DNA of 64,000 bases from Tessaracoccus aquimaris. Lineage in GTDB: Bacteria > Actinomycetota > Actinomycetes > Propionibacteriales > Propionibacteriaceae. Position 1 is the stretch's first letter. Each line of letters opens with the position of its first letter. Shown piece after piece: positions 53,267 through 61,793 of this stretch. Position numbers and translations under genes: made by a program. The stretch lies in the NCBI RefSeq assembly GCF_001997345.1, contig NZ_CP019606.1, forward strand, positions 558,001 to 622,000, written 5' to 3'. The notes under the pieces are model-generated. The model searched no databases, was not told the DNA's origin, and saw nothing but the letters and a program-made list of their open reading frames with translations.

Positions 53267-54589
53267 CTACTGATCGACCCGGTTGTCGTTGGCGTACTTG
53301 ACGATCTTGTCGAGCGTGTCCTTCGCGGGGGCGGAGCCGTTGATCGCGAGCGCCATCTGCTGGTTCATGTAGGTCGTCATGTCGCCGGTCCACTGGAACG
53401 GAAGCGCCTTGGCGTCCTTCATGGCGGCGAAGACGGTGTCGATCGCCGCGAGCTGCTTCGGGTCGGTGATCGCGGAGGCGATGGCCTTGACGACCTGGTC
53501 GCTTCCCTCGGCGGTGCCGGGGGCGGTTCCGGTGGCGATCGTCGAGAAGGCGACCTGGTTGTCGACGTTGGTCACGTACTCGGCGAACGCGAGGGCCGCT
53601 GCGGGGTTCTTCGACTCGGCCGAGACGTTGATGCCCTGGACGTACAGCGGGGGAATGCCGAGACGCGGGGTCGCGACGGTGTGCTCGAGGAGCTTCGGCG
53701 CGTCCTTGGCGAGGTCGGTGGAGAAGCCGGTGCCACCCGTGGTGAAGGCGACCTTCTCCTGGATGAACGCCTGTGCGTTGCCGCCGTAGGAGCCGGTCAG
53801 GGCCTCCGCGGGCATTGCGCCGGCCTTGTAGGCGGTGGCGTAGTTCTCGACGACCTTGACGGCCTCGTCGGAGTTGAAGACGAACTCGCCCTTGTCGTTG
53901 ATGATCTCGATGCCCTCAGAGCCGAAGGTGTCGAGGGTGGGGATCGAGCTCAGGAGCTGCACCTTGCCGTTCGACTCCTTCGCGACCTTCTCGGCGAGCG
54001 TGAGGAGCTCATCGACGGTCTTGGGCAGGTTGTCCGCCGTCACGCCGTAGGGCTGCAACTGCTCCAGGTTCCACCACGAGGCATCCGAGGAGAGGTACCA
54101 CGGCAGGCCGTAGGTGCCCTCGACGCCCGGGTACTGCGAGTAGGACTCCCAGCCGCCTGCGTTGTACTTGGCCTTCAGTTCCGGGTCAGCCGTGTTCAGG
54201 TCGAGGAGCTTGTGCGCCGAGACCAGCGGGTAGGCGATGTCCGGCGGCAGGTTCAGCACGTCGGGCAGCGTGTTGGAGTTGGCCTGGCTCAGGATCTTGT
54301 CCTGGTAGCCGTCTCCGGGCTGGTCGAGCCACTCGACCTTGACCTTAGGGTTCTCCTTCTCGAAGTCGGCGATCAACTTCTCGAAGTAGGGGGTGAACTT
54401 CTCGTTCTTCAGCGACCAGGTCTGGAACTGGATGTTGCCGCTGAGCTCACCGCCCTTGTCGATGGCGCTGCCGGTGGGCTTGGGGGCTTCGGTCCCCGGG
54501 CCACCGGTCGCACCGGTGCATGCGGTCAGGGCGAAGGCGCCTGTGAGCGCCAGGGCCACGCCCGCGAACCAACGCTTGGATTTTGTCAT
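53267..54589 (-). CDS. sugar-binding lipoprotein of the CUT1 importer
   Basis: Extracellular solute-binding protein, family 1. Type II signal peptide KRWFAGVALALTGAFALTAC with lipobox LTAC (residues about 21-24). Body shows ISGNIQFQTW-type start (LSGNIQFQTWSLKNEKFTPY), LPDVLNLPPDIAYPL, GTYGLPWYLSSDASWWN and the hinge region with several tryptophans that usually stack on sugars. 440 residues. First gene of the importer operon, behind the operator at 54637-54650. Confidence 0.94.
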   Translation of the reverse strand: MTKSKRWFAGVALALTGAFALTACTGATGGPGTEAPKPTGSAIDKGGELSGNIQFQTWSLKNEKFTPYFEKLIADFEKENPKVKVEWLDQPGDGYQDKILSQANSNTLPDVLNLPPDIAYPLVSAHKLLDLNTADPELKAKYNAGGWESYSQYPGVEGTYGLPWYLSSDASWWNLEQLQPYGVTADNLPKTVDELLTLAEKVAKESNGKVQLLSSIPTLDTFGSEGIEIINDKGEFVFNSDEAVKVVENYATAYKAGAMPAEALTGSYGGNAQAFIQEKVAFTTGGTGFSTDLAKDAPKLLEHTVATPRLGIPPLYVQGINVSAESKNPAAALAFAEYVTNVDNQVAFSTIATGTAPGTAEGSDQVVKAIASAITDPKQLAAIDTVFAAMKDAKALPFQWTGDMTTYMNQQMALAINGSAPAKDTLDKIVKYANDNRVDQ

Positions 54590-54636
54590 CGTGCACTTCC
54601 TTGAGCCGAACGTCCGCTGTGTCGCAACCTCGACAA

Positions 54637-54650
54637 CTACAGCGCTTTAG
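54637..54650. promoter_or_regulatory. LacI-type operator before the importer operon
   Basis: CTACAGCGCTTTAG is a perfect 14-bp instance of CTAnAGCGCTnTAG, 48 bases upstream of the binding-protein start. TGTAGT on the minus strand, overlapping it, may be the -10. Adjacent AGTTGG repeats the flank seen at 51271-51276. Confidence 0.7.
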
Positions 54651-54700
54651 TTGGATTAAAACGAATGCCTGGTCCGCTGTCAAGCGCGGTGATCAAAACG

Positions 54701-55747
54701 TTATCTAGGTGCAGCGGTTGATTCGCGCTGCACGACGTGCATTTCCATGGCGGTCGGGGCGGTGCTCTCGTGGGCCAGGAGTTCGAGCATCTGACCCGCC
54801 GCGACCCTTCCGAGCGCGACGGCGTCGCGATTGAGCGCCGTCAGCGTCGGGTGCAGCACCTGGCATGTGGTCGAGTCCTCCCAGGACACGATGGACACGT
54901 CGCCGGGGATCGAGAGGCTGGAGGCCGTGATCGCCCGCATGCCCGCGAGCGCCATCACCTCGGAGTCGTAGACGATCGCCGTCGGAGGCTGTGGGGCCGC
55001 GAGCAGCCGGGAGGTCGCGAGCCTTGCCAGTTCGGGATCGAAGTTGCCGGACAGCGTCTGGCCCCAGATGCCGTGATCGATGCAGAACTGCGCGAACTCG
55101 TCCATCCGCTCCTGGGTGTGCCTGAAGCTCTGATCGCCCGTGATGAACGCGATGCGGGTGTGGCCGAGGTCGTCGAGGTGCTGCACGATCAGCCGCATGG
55201 CGGCGCCGTTGTCTACCCGGATGCTTCGCATCCGCTCGGTGTCGATGTCGCCGCCCACGATGATCGTCGGGGCGTCGAGGGCCGTCAGGGCCTGCGCCCT
55301 GGGGTCGTTGACGCGCGGGTCGAGGACCAGGATGCCGTCGACGCGGCCGTCGCTCATCCACGCCTGGTGAAGCGCGATTTCGCTCGCCATGTCGGTGGCC
55401 ATCTGCAGGAGGAGCGAGTAGCCGTGGGGGCTCAGTTCCGCTTGGACTCCCGCGATGAATTTCGCGAAGAAGATCTCCTCGCCGATCACCTCGGCCGGGC
55501 GGGTCAGGACCAGCCCGATCGCCTCCGCGTTCTTGCCCATCAGTGTCTGCGCCGCGTGGCTCGGGCGCCAGTTCAGCTCCTTGGCGACCGCGAGGATCCT
55601 GGCCCGTGTGGCGTCGGAGACACCCCGCTTACCGTTGATCGCCATGGAGACCGCGCCGCTTGTCACCCCGGCGCGCTCGGCGATGTCGGCGATCGTGACG
55701 CGCTTCTTCTTGCGCCCTGCTGCAGGGGGTGCGCTCTTCTCGGCCAT
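54701..55747 (-). CDS. LacI-family transcriptional regulator of the N-glycan locus
   Basis: Sugar-responsive repressor. Helix-turn-helix VTIADIAERAGVTSGAVSMA at about residues 16-35, hinge helix NWRPSHAAQTLMG, then a periplasmic-binding-protein-like ligand domain (IGLVLTRPAEVIGEEIFFAK, VDGILVLDPR, FITGD, IVYDSEVMALAGMR, SWEDSTTCQVLHPTLTAL). 348 residues from ATG 55747, with GGAGG nine bases upstream. It lies between the importer and the glycosidase genes and is divergent from the latter; the three AGCGCT palindromes are its probable sites. Confidence 0.92.
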   Translation of the reverse strand: MAEKSAPPAAGRKKKRVTIADIAERAGVTSGAVSMAINGKRGVSDATRARILAVAKELNWRPSHAAQTLMGKNAEAIGLVLTRPAEVIGEEIFFAKFIAGVQAELSPHGYSLLLQMATDMASEIALHQAWMSDGRVDGILVLDPRVNDPRAQALTALDAPTIIVGGDIDTERMRSIRVDNGAAMRLIVQHLDDLGHTRIAFITGDQSFRHTQERMDEFAQFCIDHGIWGQTLSGNFDPELARLATSRLLAAPQPPTAIVYDSEVMALAGMRAITASSLSIPGDVSIVSWEDSTTCQVLHPTLTALNRDAVALGRVAAGQMLELLAHESTAPTAMEMHVVQRESTAAPR

Positions 55748-55804
55748 CGTGCCTCCGCTCAACTTCTTCAGCGAACCATACCTGGCCCTGCGCGAACCGG
55801 GGGA

Positions 55805-55832
55805 TTGGCATCGCTGCGTAAAGCGCTATAGT
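55805..55832 (+). promoter_or_regulatory. glycosidase promoter with overlapping LacI-type operator
   Basis: TTGGCA (55805-55810) and TATAGT (55827-55832) form a promoter with a 16-base spacer for the GH5-GH38 operon. GTAAAGCGCTATAG (55818-55831) matches the palindrome CTAnAGCGCTnTAG and covers the -10, as expected for repression. Confidence 0.65.
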
Positions 55833-55892
55833 GATCCGAACCGGTCAACGCCGGAACAGCAATTCGGTCGCCCCAGGCAACGAGGCAGAGGC

Positions 55893-57077
55893 ATGAAATT
55901 CGGAGTCAACTACACCCCGCGAGTCGGCTGGTTCCACCATTGGGTCGACTACGACCCGAGCGAGGTCGCGCGCGATTTCGACACCATCAAGGAACTGGGT
56001 GCCGATCATGTGCGGGTCTTCCCGCTGTGGCCGGTGTTCCAGCCCAACCCGACGTACGTCAGCCCCGTGGCGCTGCGCAGGCTCGAGGAGACCATCGCGA
56101 TCGCCGCCGAGCGGGGCCTCGGCGTCGCCGTTGACGGGCTGCAGGGGCATCTGTCGAGCTTCGACTTCCTGCCGTCGTGGCTGTTGACGTGGCACCGCAG
56201 GAACATGTTCACGGACGCCTTCGCCATGGAGGCGACGCACCGCTACCTGCGCGACCTCGCGAAGGCGTGTGCCGGGCACGACAACGTGTTCGCGCTGACG
56301 ATCGGCAACGAGGTCAACCAGTTCACAGGGGCGGTCCACCCCGAGCCGCACCCGGCGACCCCGCGCGACATCACCTTGTGGCTCGACACGATGCTGTCGG
56401 CGCTGCGCGAGGGCGCCCCGGGCAAGGACGTCCTGCACTCGTGCTACGACGCGTCCTGGTACGACGACGCGCAGCCGTTCACGCTTGAACACGTCGCCAG
56501 GTGGGGCGACATCACGGCCGTGCACGCCTGGGTCTTCAACGGCACAGCCCAGCGCTTCGGCCCCGACTCCTTCGAGACGCGCGCGCACGCCAGGTACATG
56601 GTCGAGGTGGCCCGCGCCTTCCAGGTCGACCCCGAGCGGCCGATCTGGCTGCAGGAGATCGGCGCGCCGCGCAACGTGCTGCCCGAGGCCTCCGTCGAGC
56701 CGTTCATCCGCGAGACGGTAGCCCAGGCGGCGGGAGCCGGGTTGAGCGGCATCACCTGGTGGTGCTCGCACGATGTCGCCCGGGGTCTCGGCGACTACCC
56801 GGAACTGGAGTACGACCTCGGCCTCATCGACGAGTCGGGCCGCATCAAGCGGGAGGGCCGGATCGTCGCCGAGGCGGTCGCGGAAGCGGCCTCGGCCCCC
56901 GTCGATCGGGGCGCCGCGGCGCTCGAACTCGATCTCGCCGGTGACGGAGGGCGCGCGGCGCTCGCCCCGGGCGGTAGCTTCTGGAGTGACTACATGACCA
57001 CCGCCCGAAGGTTCGGGCATCCGCGCATCACGCTCGTCGGCGATCGCGTCGGGCTGGGAGGACTCGCACATGCATGA
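55893..57077 (+). CDS. GH5-like glycosidase (clan GH-A), candidate N-glycan core beta-mannosidase
   Basis: Cytoplasmic TIM-barrel hydrolase of 394 residues with no signal peptide. Acid/base glutamate E140 in FALTIGNEVNQF and nucleophile E255 in PIWLQEIGAPR fit clan GH-A. The N-terminus MKFGVNYTPRVGWFHHWVDY and overall size resemble the bifidobacterial GH5_18 enzymes that split Man-beta-1,4-GlcNAc left after EndoH action and mannose trimming. Subfamily is inferred from memory and context. The ATG at 55893 follows GAGGCAGAGG; the gene overlaps the GH38 start by eight bases. Confidence 0.75.
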   Translation: MKFGVNYTPRVGWFHHWVDYDPSEVARDFDTIKELGADHVRVFPLWPVFQPNPTYVSPVALRRLEETIAIAAERGLGVAVDGLQGHLSSFDFLPSWLLTWHRRNMFTDAFAMEATHRYLRDLAKACAGHDNVFALTIGNEVNQFTGAVHPEPHPATPRDITLWLDTMLSALREGAPGKDVLHSCYDASWYDDAQPFTLEHVARWGDITAVHAWVFNGTAQRFGPDSFETRAHARYMVEVARAFQVDPERPIWLQEIGAPRNVLPEASVEPFIRETVAQAAGAGLSGITWWCSHDVARGLGDYPELEYDLGLIDESGRIKREGRIVAEAVAEAASAPVDRGAAALELDLAGDGGRAALAPGGSFWSDYMTTARRFGHPRITLVGDRVGLGGLAHA

Positions 57078-60066
57078 GAATCAGGCACTCACGATCGGCC
57101 GCGTCAAGCGCGTCCTCGACGAACGGCTCCGGCCCGCCGTCTACTCGTATCCCCACCCCCTGACGATCGCCAGGCACGTCGTCGACGGCGAGCCGATCCC
57201 CGTCAGCGAGGGCCTCGCGGCAGAGTACGCTCCGACTGAGGTCGGGCAGCGCTGGGGCCGCGCCTGGGACACCACCTGGTTCCGCATCGACGGCGAGGTG
57301 CCTGAGGCGTTCGCTGGCCGCCGCGTCGAGATCGTGGCCGACCTCGGCTTCGACATCAACATGCCCGGCTTCCAGTGCGAGGGCCTTGTCTACCTGGCAG
57401 ACGGCACGCCCGTGCGATCGCTGAACCCGAGGGCGCAGTGGATCCCCGTGTCGAAGGACGCCGACGGTGGAGAGCGCCTCGAGTACTTCATCGAGGCCGC
57501 CTCCAACCCCGTGCTGCTCGACTACCACCCGTTCCTGCCGACCGAACAGGGTGACGTGCTCACCGCGAGCCAGGACGAGCTCTACCGGATCCGGCGCGTC
57601 GACGTGTGCGTCTTCGAGGGCGAGGTCTTCGAACTTGTCCACGACGTCGAGGTGCTCGTCCAGTTGGCCGAGCAGCTCCCCGAGGAGTCGGCGCGCCGCG
57701 CCCAGATCCTGCGGGCGCTCGACAGGAGCCTGAACCGGGTCAACCTGCAGGACGTCGCGGGCACCGCCGCGGCAGGCCGCGCCGAACTGCGTGACGTGCT
57801 CGCCAGCCCGGCGGAGCCGAGCGCGCACCGGCTGACCGCCGTCGGCCACGCCCACATCGACTCCGCGTGGCTGTGGCCGCTGCGTGAGACGGTCCGCAAG
57901 GTGGCGCGCACGAGTTCGTCGATGGTCACGCTGCTCGAGGAGGACGAGGACTTCGTTTACGCGATGTCCAGCGCGCAGCAGTACGACTGGCTCAAGCGCG
58001 AGCGCCCCGAGGTGTTCGCCCGGGTCAAGCAGGCCGTCGCCGACGGTCGCTTCGTGCCGATCGGCGGCATGTGGATCGAGCCGGACGCGGTGCTTCCCTC
58101 CGGAGAGAGCTTCATCCGCCAGATCAGCCACGGCCAGCGCTTCTTCCGCGACGAGTTCGGCGTCGAATGCAAGGGCGCCTGGCTTCCCGACAGCTTCGGC
58201 TACACCGGCGCGCTGCCGCAGTTGCTCGTCGGCTCGGGATTCGAGTGGTTCCTGACCCAGAAGATCTCCTGGAACCAGGTCAACCGGTTCCCGCACCACA
58301 CGTTCTGGTGGGAGGGCATCGACGGCACCCGTGTCTTCACGCACTTCCCGCCCATGGACACCTACAACTCCCAGTTGAGCGGCGAGGAGGTCGCTCGCGC
58401 GGCGCGCCAGTTCAAGGAGAAGTCCGTCGCCAAGTCCTCGCTCGCACCGACGGGCTGGGGCGACGGCGGCGGAGGCACCACTCGCGAGATGCTCGCCCGT
58501 GCCAAGCGGATGGCCGACCTTGAGGGCAGCCCCCAGGTTGTCCTGGAGTCCCCGAACGACTTCTTCGAGCGGGCCATGGCCGAGCTTCCCTCGCCCGACG
58601 TGTGGCGCGGCGAGCTCTACCTCGAGCTGCACCGGGCCACCTTCACGACGCAGCACCACACCAAGCAGGGCAACAGGCAGAGCCAGCGGCTGCTGCTTGA
58701 GGCCGAGCTGTGGGCCTCGGTCGCCGCGACCAGGGCCGGCTTCGACTACCCGTACGACGAGCTGGACGAGTTGTGGCGCGAGGTCCTGCTGCTGCAGTTC
58801 CACGACATCCTGCCCGGCACCTCGATCGCCTGGGTGCACCGCGAGGCGGAGGAGAGCTACGCCAGGATCGCCGAGAGGCTTGAGGGCATCGTCTCCGAGG
58901 CGCTCGCCGCTCTCGGCGTGACGCTGGGGGAGGGTCCGCTCGTGGTCAATGCCGCACCGGTCGCCGAGCTGTCGGTTGCCGCCGCGTCGGTCGCCGACGC
59001 CGGCGCCGCCGTGGCGTCGGAGGCCAAGGCTGACGGCGAGACCTTCGTGCTGTCGAGCGACCTGGCTCGCGTCGAGATCGACGGGGCGGGGCACGTCGTC
59101 TCGCTCGTCGACCTGCGCACCGGCCGCGAGGCGATCGTCGAGGGGGAGCGCGGCAACCTGCTGCAGCTTCACCAGGACTTCCCGAACATGTGGGACGCGT
59201 GGGACGTCGACGCGCACTACCTCGACATGCGCGAGGACCTCGACGGCCCGGCAGAGGTCTCGCTCGACGGTGCGAGCGTCGTGGTGCGCCGCACCTTCGG
59301 CGCCTCCAGCATCGTGCAGCGGCTCGCCCTCGACGCGACGGGCCGGTTGCTGACGATCGACTGCGAGGTCGACTGGCAGGAGGACGAGAAGTTCCTGAAG
59401 CTGGCGTTCCCCGTCGACGTGTTCGCAGACGAGGTGCTCGCCGAGACCCAGTTCGGGTACCAGCACCGCGCCAACCACACCAACACCTCGTGGGAGGCGG
59501 CCCGCTTCGAGACGCACGCCCAGCGCTGGTTCCTGGTGCAGGAGCCCGGCTTCGGCGTCGCCTTCCTCAACGAGTCGAGCCACGGTTTCGACGTGACTCG
59601 GGTACACGGTGAGCACGGCGTCGGGAACCTGGCGCGGTTCTCGCTGCTGCGCGCGCCGAAGTTCCCGGACCCGCGCGCGGACCGTGGCACGCACCGACTG
59701 CGGCTCGGCGTCCTGGTCGGCGCCGACGTGGCCGACGCCACGACGGCAGGCTGGGCCTTCGAGCACCCGGGTCGCGCCGCCTCGGGCGAGTCGGTCGCCC
59801 CGATCGCAACGTCCAGCAACCCCGCGGTGATCGTCAGCGCCATCAAGCTGGCCGACGACCGCTCGGGCGATCTGATCGTGCGACTCTACGAGTCGCGCGG
59901 CGGCCGCGCCGAGACCCGGATCGCGCTCGAGGTCCCCGGTACGGTTCGCGTGTCGGCGACCGACCTGATCGAGCGGGGCGACCTCGGCGACCTGGCCCTC
60001 GAGGACGGAGCGGTCGCGCTGACGATGCGTCCCTTCGAGGTCGCGACCCTGAGGGTGCGCCGCTGA
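57070..60066 (+). CDS. GH38 alpha-mannosidase
   Basis: Cytoplasmic, zinc-dependent retaining alpha-mannosidase of 998 residues. Zinc site H260, H262 and D264 region in VGHAHIDSAWLWPLRETVRK; nucleophile D374 in GAWLPDSFGYTGALPQ; another zinc His in LLLQFHDILPGTSIAW. The N-terminal ~240 residues and the C-terminal beta-sandwich domains are as in class III bacterial enzymes. No signal peptide, so it acts on imported oligosaccharides. Translationally coupled to the GH5 gene. It is one of the longest genes in the window and contains no frameshift. Confidence 0.94.
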   Translation: MHENQALTIGRVKRVLDERLRPAVYSYPHPLTIARHVVDGEPIPVSEGLAAEYAPTEVGQRWGRAWDTTWFRIDGEVPEAFAGRRVEIVADLGFDINMPGFQCEGLVYLADGTPVRSLNPRAQWIPVSKDADGGERLEYFIEAASNPVLLDYHPFLPTEQGDVLTASQDELYRIRRVDVCVFEGEVFELVHDVEVLVQLAEQLPEESARRAQILRALDRSLNRVNLQDVAGTAAAGRAELRDVLASPAEPSAHRLTAVGHAHIDSAWLWPLRETVRKVARTSSSMVTLLEEDEDFVYAMSSAQQYDWLKRERPEVFARVKQAVADGRFVPIGGMWIEPDAVLPSGESFIRQISHGQRFFRDEFGVECKGAWLPDSFGYTGALPQLLVGSGFEWFLTQKISWNQVNRFPHHTFWWEGIDGTRVFTHFPPMDTYNSQLSGEEVARAARQFKEKSVAKSSLAPTGWGDGGGGTTREMLARAKRMADLEGSPQVVLESPNDFFERAMAELPSPDVWRGELYLELHRATFTTQHHTKQGNRQSQRLLLEAELWASVAATRAGFDYPYDELDELWREVLLLQFHDILPGTSIAWVHREAEESYARIAERLEGIVSEALAALGVTLGEGPLVVNAAPVAELSVAAASVADAGAAVASEAKADGETFVLSSDLARVEIDGAGHVVSLVDLRTGREAIVEGERGNLLQLHQDFPNMWDAWDVDAHYLDMREDLDGPAEVSLDGASVVVRRTFGASSIVQRLALDATGRLLTIDCEVDWQEDEKFLKLAFPVDVFADEVLAETQFGYQHRANHTNTSWEAARFETHAQRWFLVQEPGFGVAFLNESSHGFDVTRVHGEHGVGNLARFSLLRAPKFPDPRADRGTHRLRLGVLVGADVADATTAGWAFEHPGRAASGESVAPIATSSNPAVIVSAIKLADDRSGDLIVRLYESRGGRAETRIALEVPGTVRVSATDLIERGDLGDLALEDGAVALTMRPFEVATLRVRR

Positions 60067-60093
60067 CCGGCCGCCACCGAGCCTGACGACCCG

Positions 60094-60131
60094 CCGGGGC
60101 GTCGACACCTGAGTAGGTGCCGACGCCCCGG
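60094..60131 (+). terminator. terminator of the GH5-GH38 operon
   Basis: Arms 60094-60110 (CCGGGGCGTCGACACCT) and 60115-60131 (AGGTGCCGACGCCCCGG) pair over 17 positions with one A-C mismatch around a GAGT loop, 27 bases after the GH38 stop. Confidence 0.75.
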
Positions 60132-60208
60132 TGGTTCGCTTGTGCGGGGAACGCGCCATCTGGCCGGAGGCGCCCTGGCAAGCGTGATCCGATTGTTACC
60201 CCACGCAA

Positions 60209-60238
60209 TTGACACGTTTCAATTGCGGTGCGTAAGGT
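60209..60238 (+). promoter_or_regulatory. promoter and palindromic operator of the RhaT-type importer
   Basis: TTGACA (60209-60214) and TAAGGT (60233-60238) give a -35/-10 pair with an 18-base spacer. TTGACACGTTTCAA (60209-60222) is a 14-bp palindrome, TTGAnACGTnTCAA, starting on the -35. This form is common for LacI-family regulators of sugar catabolism; the regulator itself is not in the window. Confidence 0.6.
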
Positions 60239-60290
60239 TCTCTCATCCACGGCTCGAGGCAGAGCCAGAGACCCGACGAGGAGGTTGGGA

Positions 60291-61793
60291 ATGGCAGATG
60301 AGCCGACGTTGACGCTGAAGGGTGTCAGCAAGAGGTTCGGAGCCGTCGTCGCACTCCGCGACGGCGAACTCGACTTGTACCCCGGTTCGATCCACGCGTT
60401 GGTCGGCGAGAACGGCGCGGGCAAGTCCACCCTTGTCAAGATCATCGCGGGCCTCTACCACCGCGACACGGGCGACTTCGAACTGGAGGGCCGACCGGTC
60501 AACTTCAGGTCGACCGCCGACTCCAAGGCCGCCGGCATCGCCGTCATCTACCAGGAGCCGACCCTCTTCCCCGACCTGTCCGTGACCGAGAACGTCTTCA
60601 TGGGGCGTCAACTCACCAAGGGCATGGGCATGATCGACCGCCCCGCGATGCGGGCCGAGGTCGAGGGCCTGATGCGCAGGCTCGGCGTCCAACTCGACCC
60701 GGACCGCCCGGCGGACGGCCTGTCGATCGCCGACCAGCAGATCATCGAGATCGCCAAGGCCATCTCGCTCGACGCGAAGGTCCTCGTCATGGACGAGCCC
60801 ACCGCGGCACTGTCGGGCGTCGAGGTCGACCGGCTCTTCGCGGTCGCCAGGTCGCTGCGCGACGAGGGCAGGGCGCTGATGTTCATCTCGCACCGCTTCG
60901 ACGAGGTCTTCGACCTGTGCGACACGATCACCGTGATGCGCGACGGCGCCTACATCTCGACCATGCCGACGGCCGACACCACGACCGGGCAGATCGTCAA
61001 GATGATGGTGGGCCGGGACGTCAACGAACTGTTCCCGAAGCTCGAGGCCACCATCGGTGAACCCGTGCTCAGCGTCAAGGGGCTGACCCGCCCCGGCGTC
61101 TTCAGCGACATCACCTTCGACGTCCGGGCGGGCGAGATCGTCGCCCTCGCGGGACTCGTCGGGGCGGGTCGCTCCGAGGTGGCCCGTGCCGTGTTCGGCA
61201 TCGACGCGTACACGGAGGGGAGCGTCACCGTGGGCGGCGCCCTCGTCAAGCCAAACAACCCCGGGGCCGCGATGGCGCTCGGCGTCGCGCTGGTCCCCGA
61301 GGACCGCCGCAAGCAGGGCCTCGTCGTGGACGCCCCCGTGCGGACCAACCTCACCGACGCCATCCGGCAGCGCCTCGTTCGGTTCGGGCTCATCACGGGC
61401 GCCCGGGAGAACGTCGCCGCGAGGCAATGGGCGCGCAAGCTTGAGGTCAAGACGTCGGCGCTGGACGCCGTCGCGGGGACCCTCTCGGGAGGAAACCAGC
61501 AGAAGGTGGTCCTTGCCAAGTGGCTCGCGACCGACCCGAAGGTGCTCATCATCGACGAGCCGACCCGCGGCATCGACGTCGGCACCAAGTCCGAGGTGCA
61601 CCGCATGATGTCCGAACTGGCCTGCGGCGGCATGGCGATCCTGATGATCTCCTCGGAGCTTCCCGAGGTGCTCGGCATGGCCGACCGCGTGCTCGTGATG
61701 CGTGAGGGGCGGCTCACGGCCGCCCTTGACCGCGCCGAGGCCGACCCGGAGTCCGTGATGCGGGCCGCGACCCAGGCCGAGGAGGCCGCATGA
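60291..61793 (+). CDS. sugar ABC transporter ATPase, RbsA/RhaT-type (two nucleotide-binding domains)
   Basis: Double ATPase of a carbohydrate uptake 2 importer. First domain: GENGAGKSTLVKIIAGL, YQEPTLFPDLSVTENVFMG, LSIADQQIIEIAKAI and VMDEPTAALSG. Second domain has the degenerate Walker A GLVGAGRSEVARAV and an intact LSGGNQQKVVLAKWL, IIDEPTRGIDVGTK. 500 residues; ATG 60291 with GAGGAGG upstream. The ATPase-permease-permease-binding protein order and two different permeases are shared by rhamnose and autoinducer-2 (lsr) importers; which sugar is carried cannot be decided here. Confidence 0.93.
   Translation: MADEPTLTLKGVSKRFGAVVALRDGELDLYPGSIHALVGENGAGKSTLVKIIAGLYHRDTGDFELEGRPVNFRSTADSKAAGIAVIYQEPTLFPDLSVTENVFMGRQLTKGMGMIDRPAMRAEVEGLMRRLGVQLDPDRPADGLSIADQQIIEIAKAISLDAKVLVMDEPTAALSGVEVDRLFAVARSLRDEGRALMFISHRFDEVFDLCDTITVMRDGAYISTMPTADTTTGQIVKMMVGRDVNELFPKLEATIGEPVLSVKGLTRPGVFSDITFDVRAGEIVALAGLVGAGRSEVARAVFGIDAYTEGSVTVGGALVKPNNPGAAMALGVALVPEDRRKQGLVVDAPVRTNLTDAIRQRLVRFGLITGARENVAARQWARKLEVKTSALDAVAGTLSGGNQQKVVLAKWLATDPKVLIIDEPTRGIDVGTKSEVHRMMSELACGGMAILMISSELPEVLGMADRVLVMREGRLTAALDRAEADPESVMRAATQAEEAA

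Noticed and set aside
57028..60159. A 1,043-codon open frame antisense to the GH38 gene
   Set aside because: High GC keeps opposite frames open. The product is a low-complexity Arg/Val/Asp/His-rich chain without motifs, while the plus strand encodes a complete, motif-bearing enzyme.
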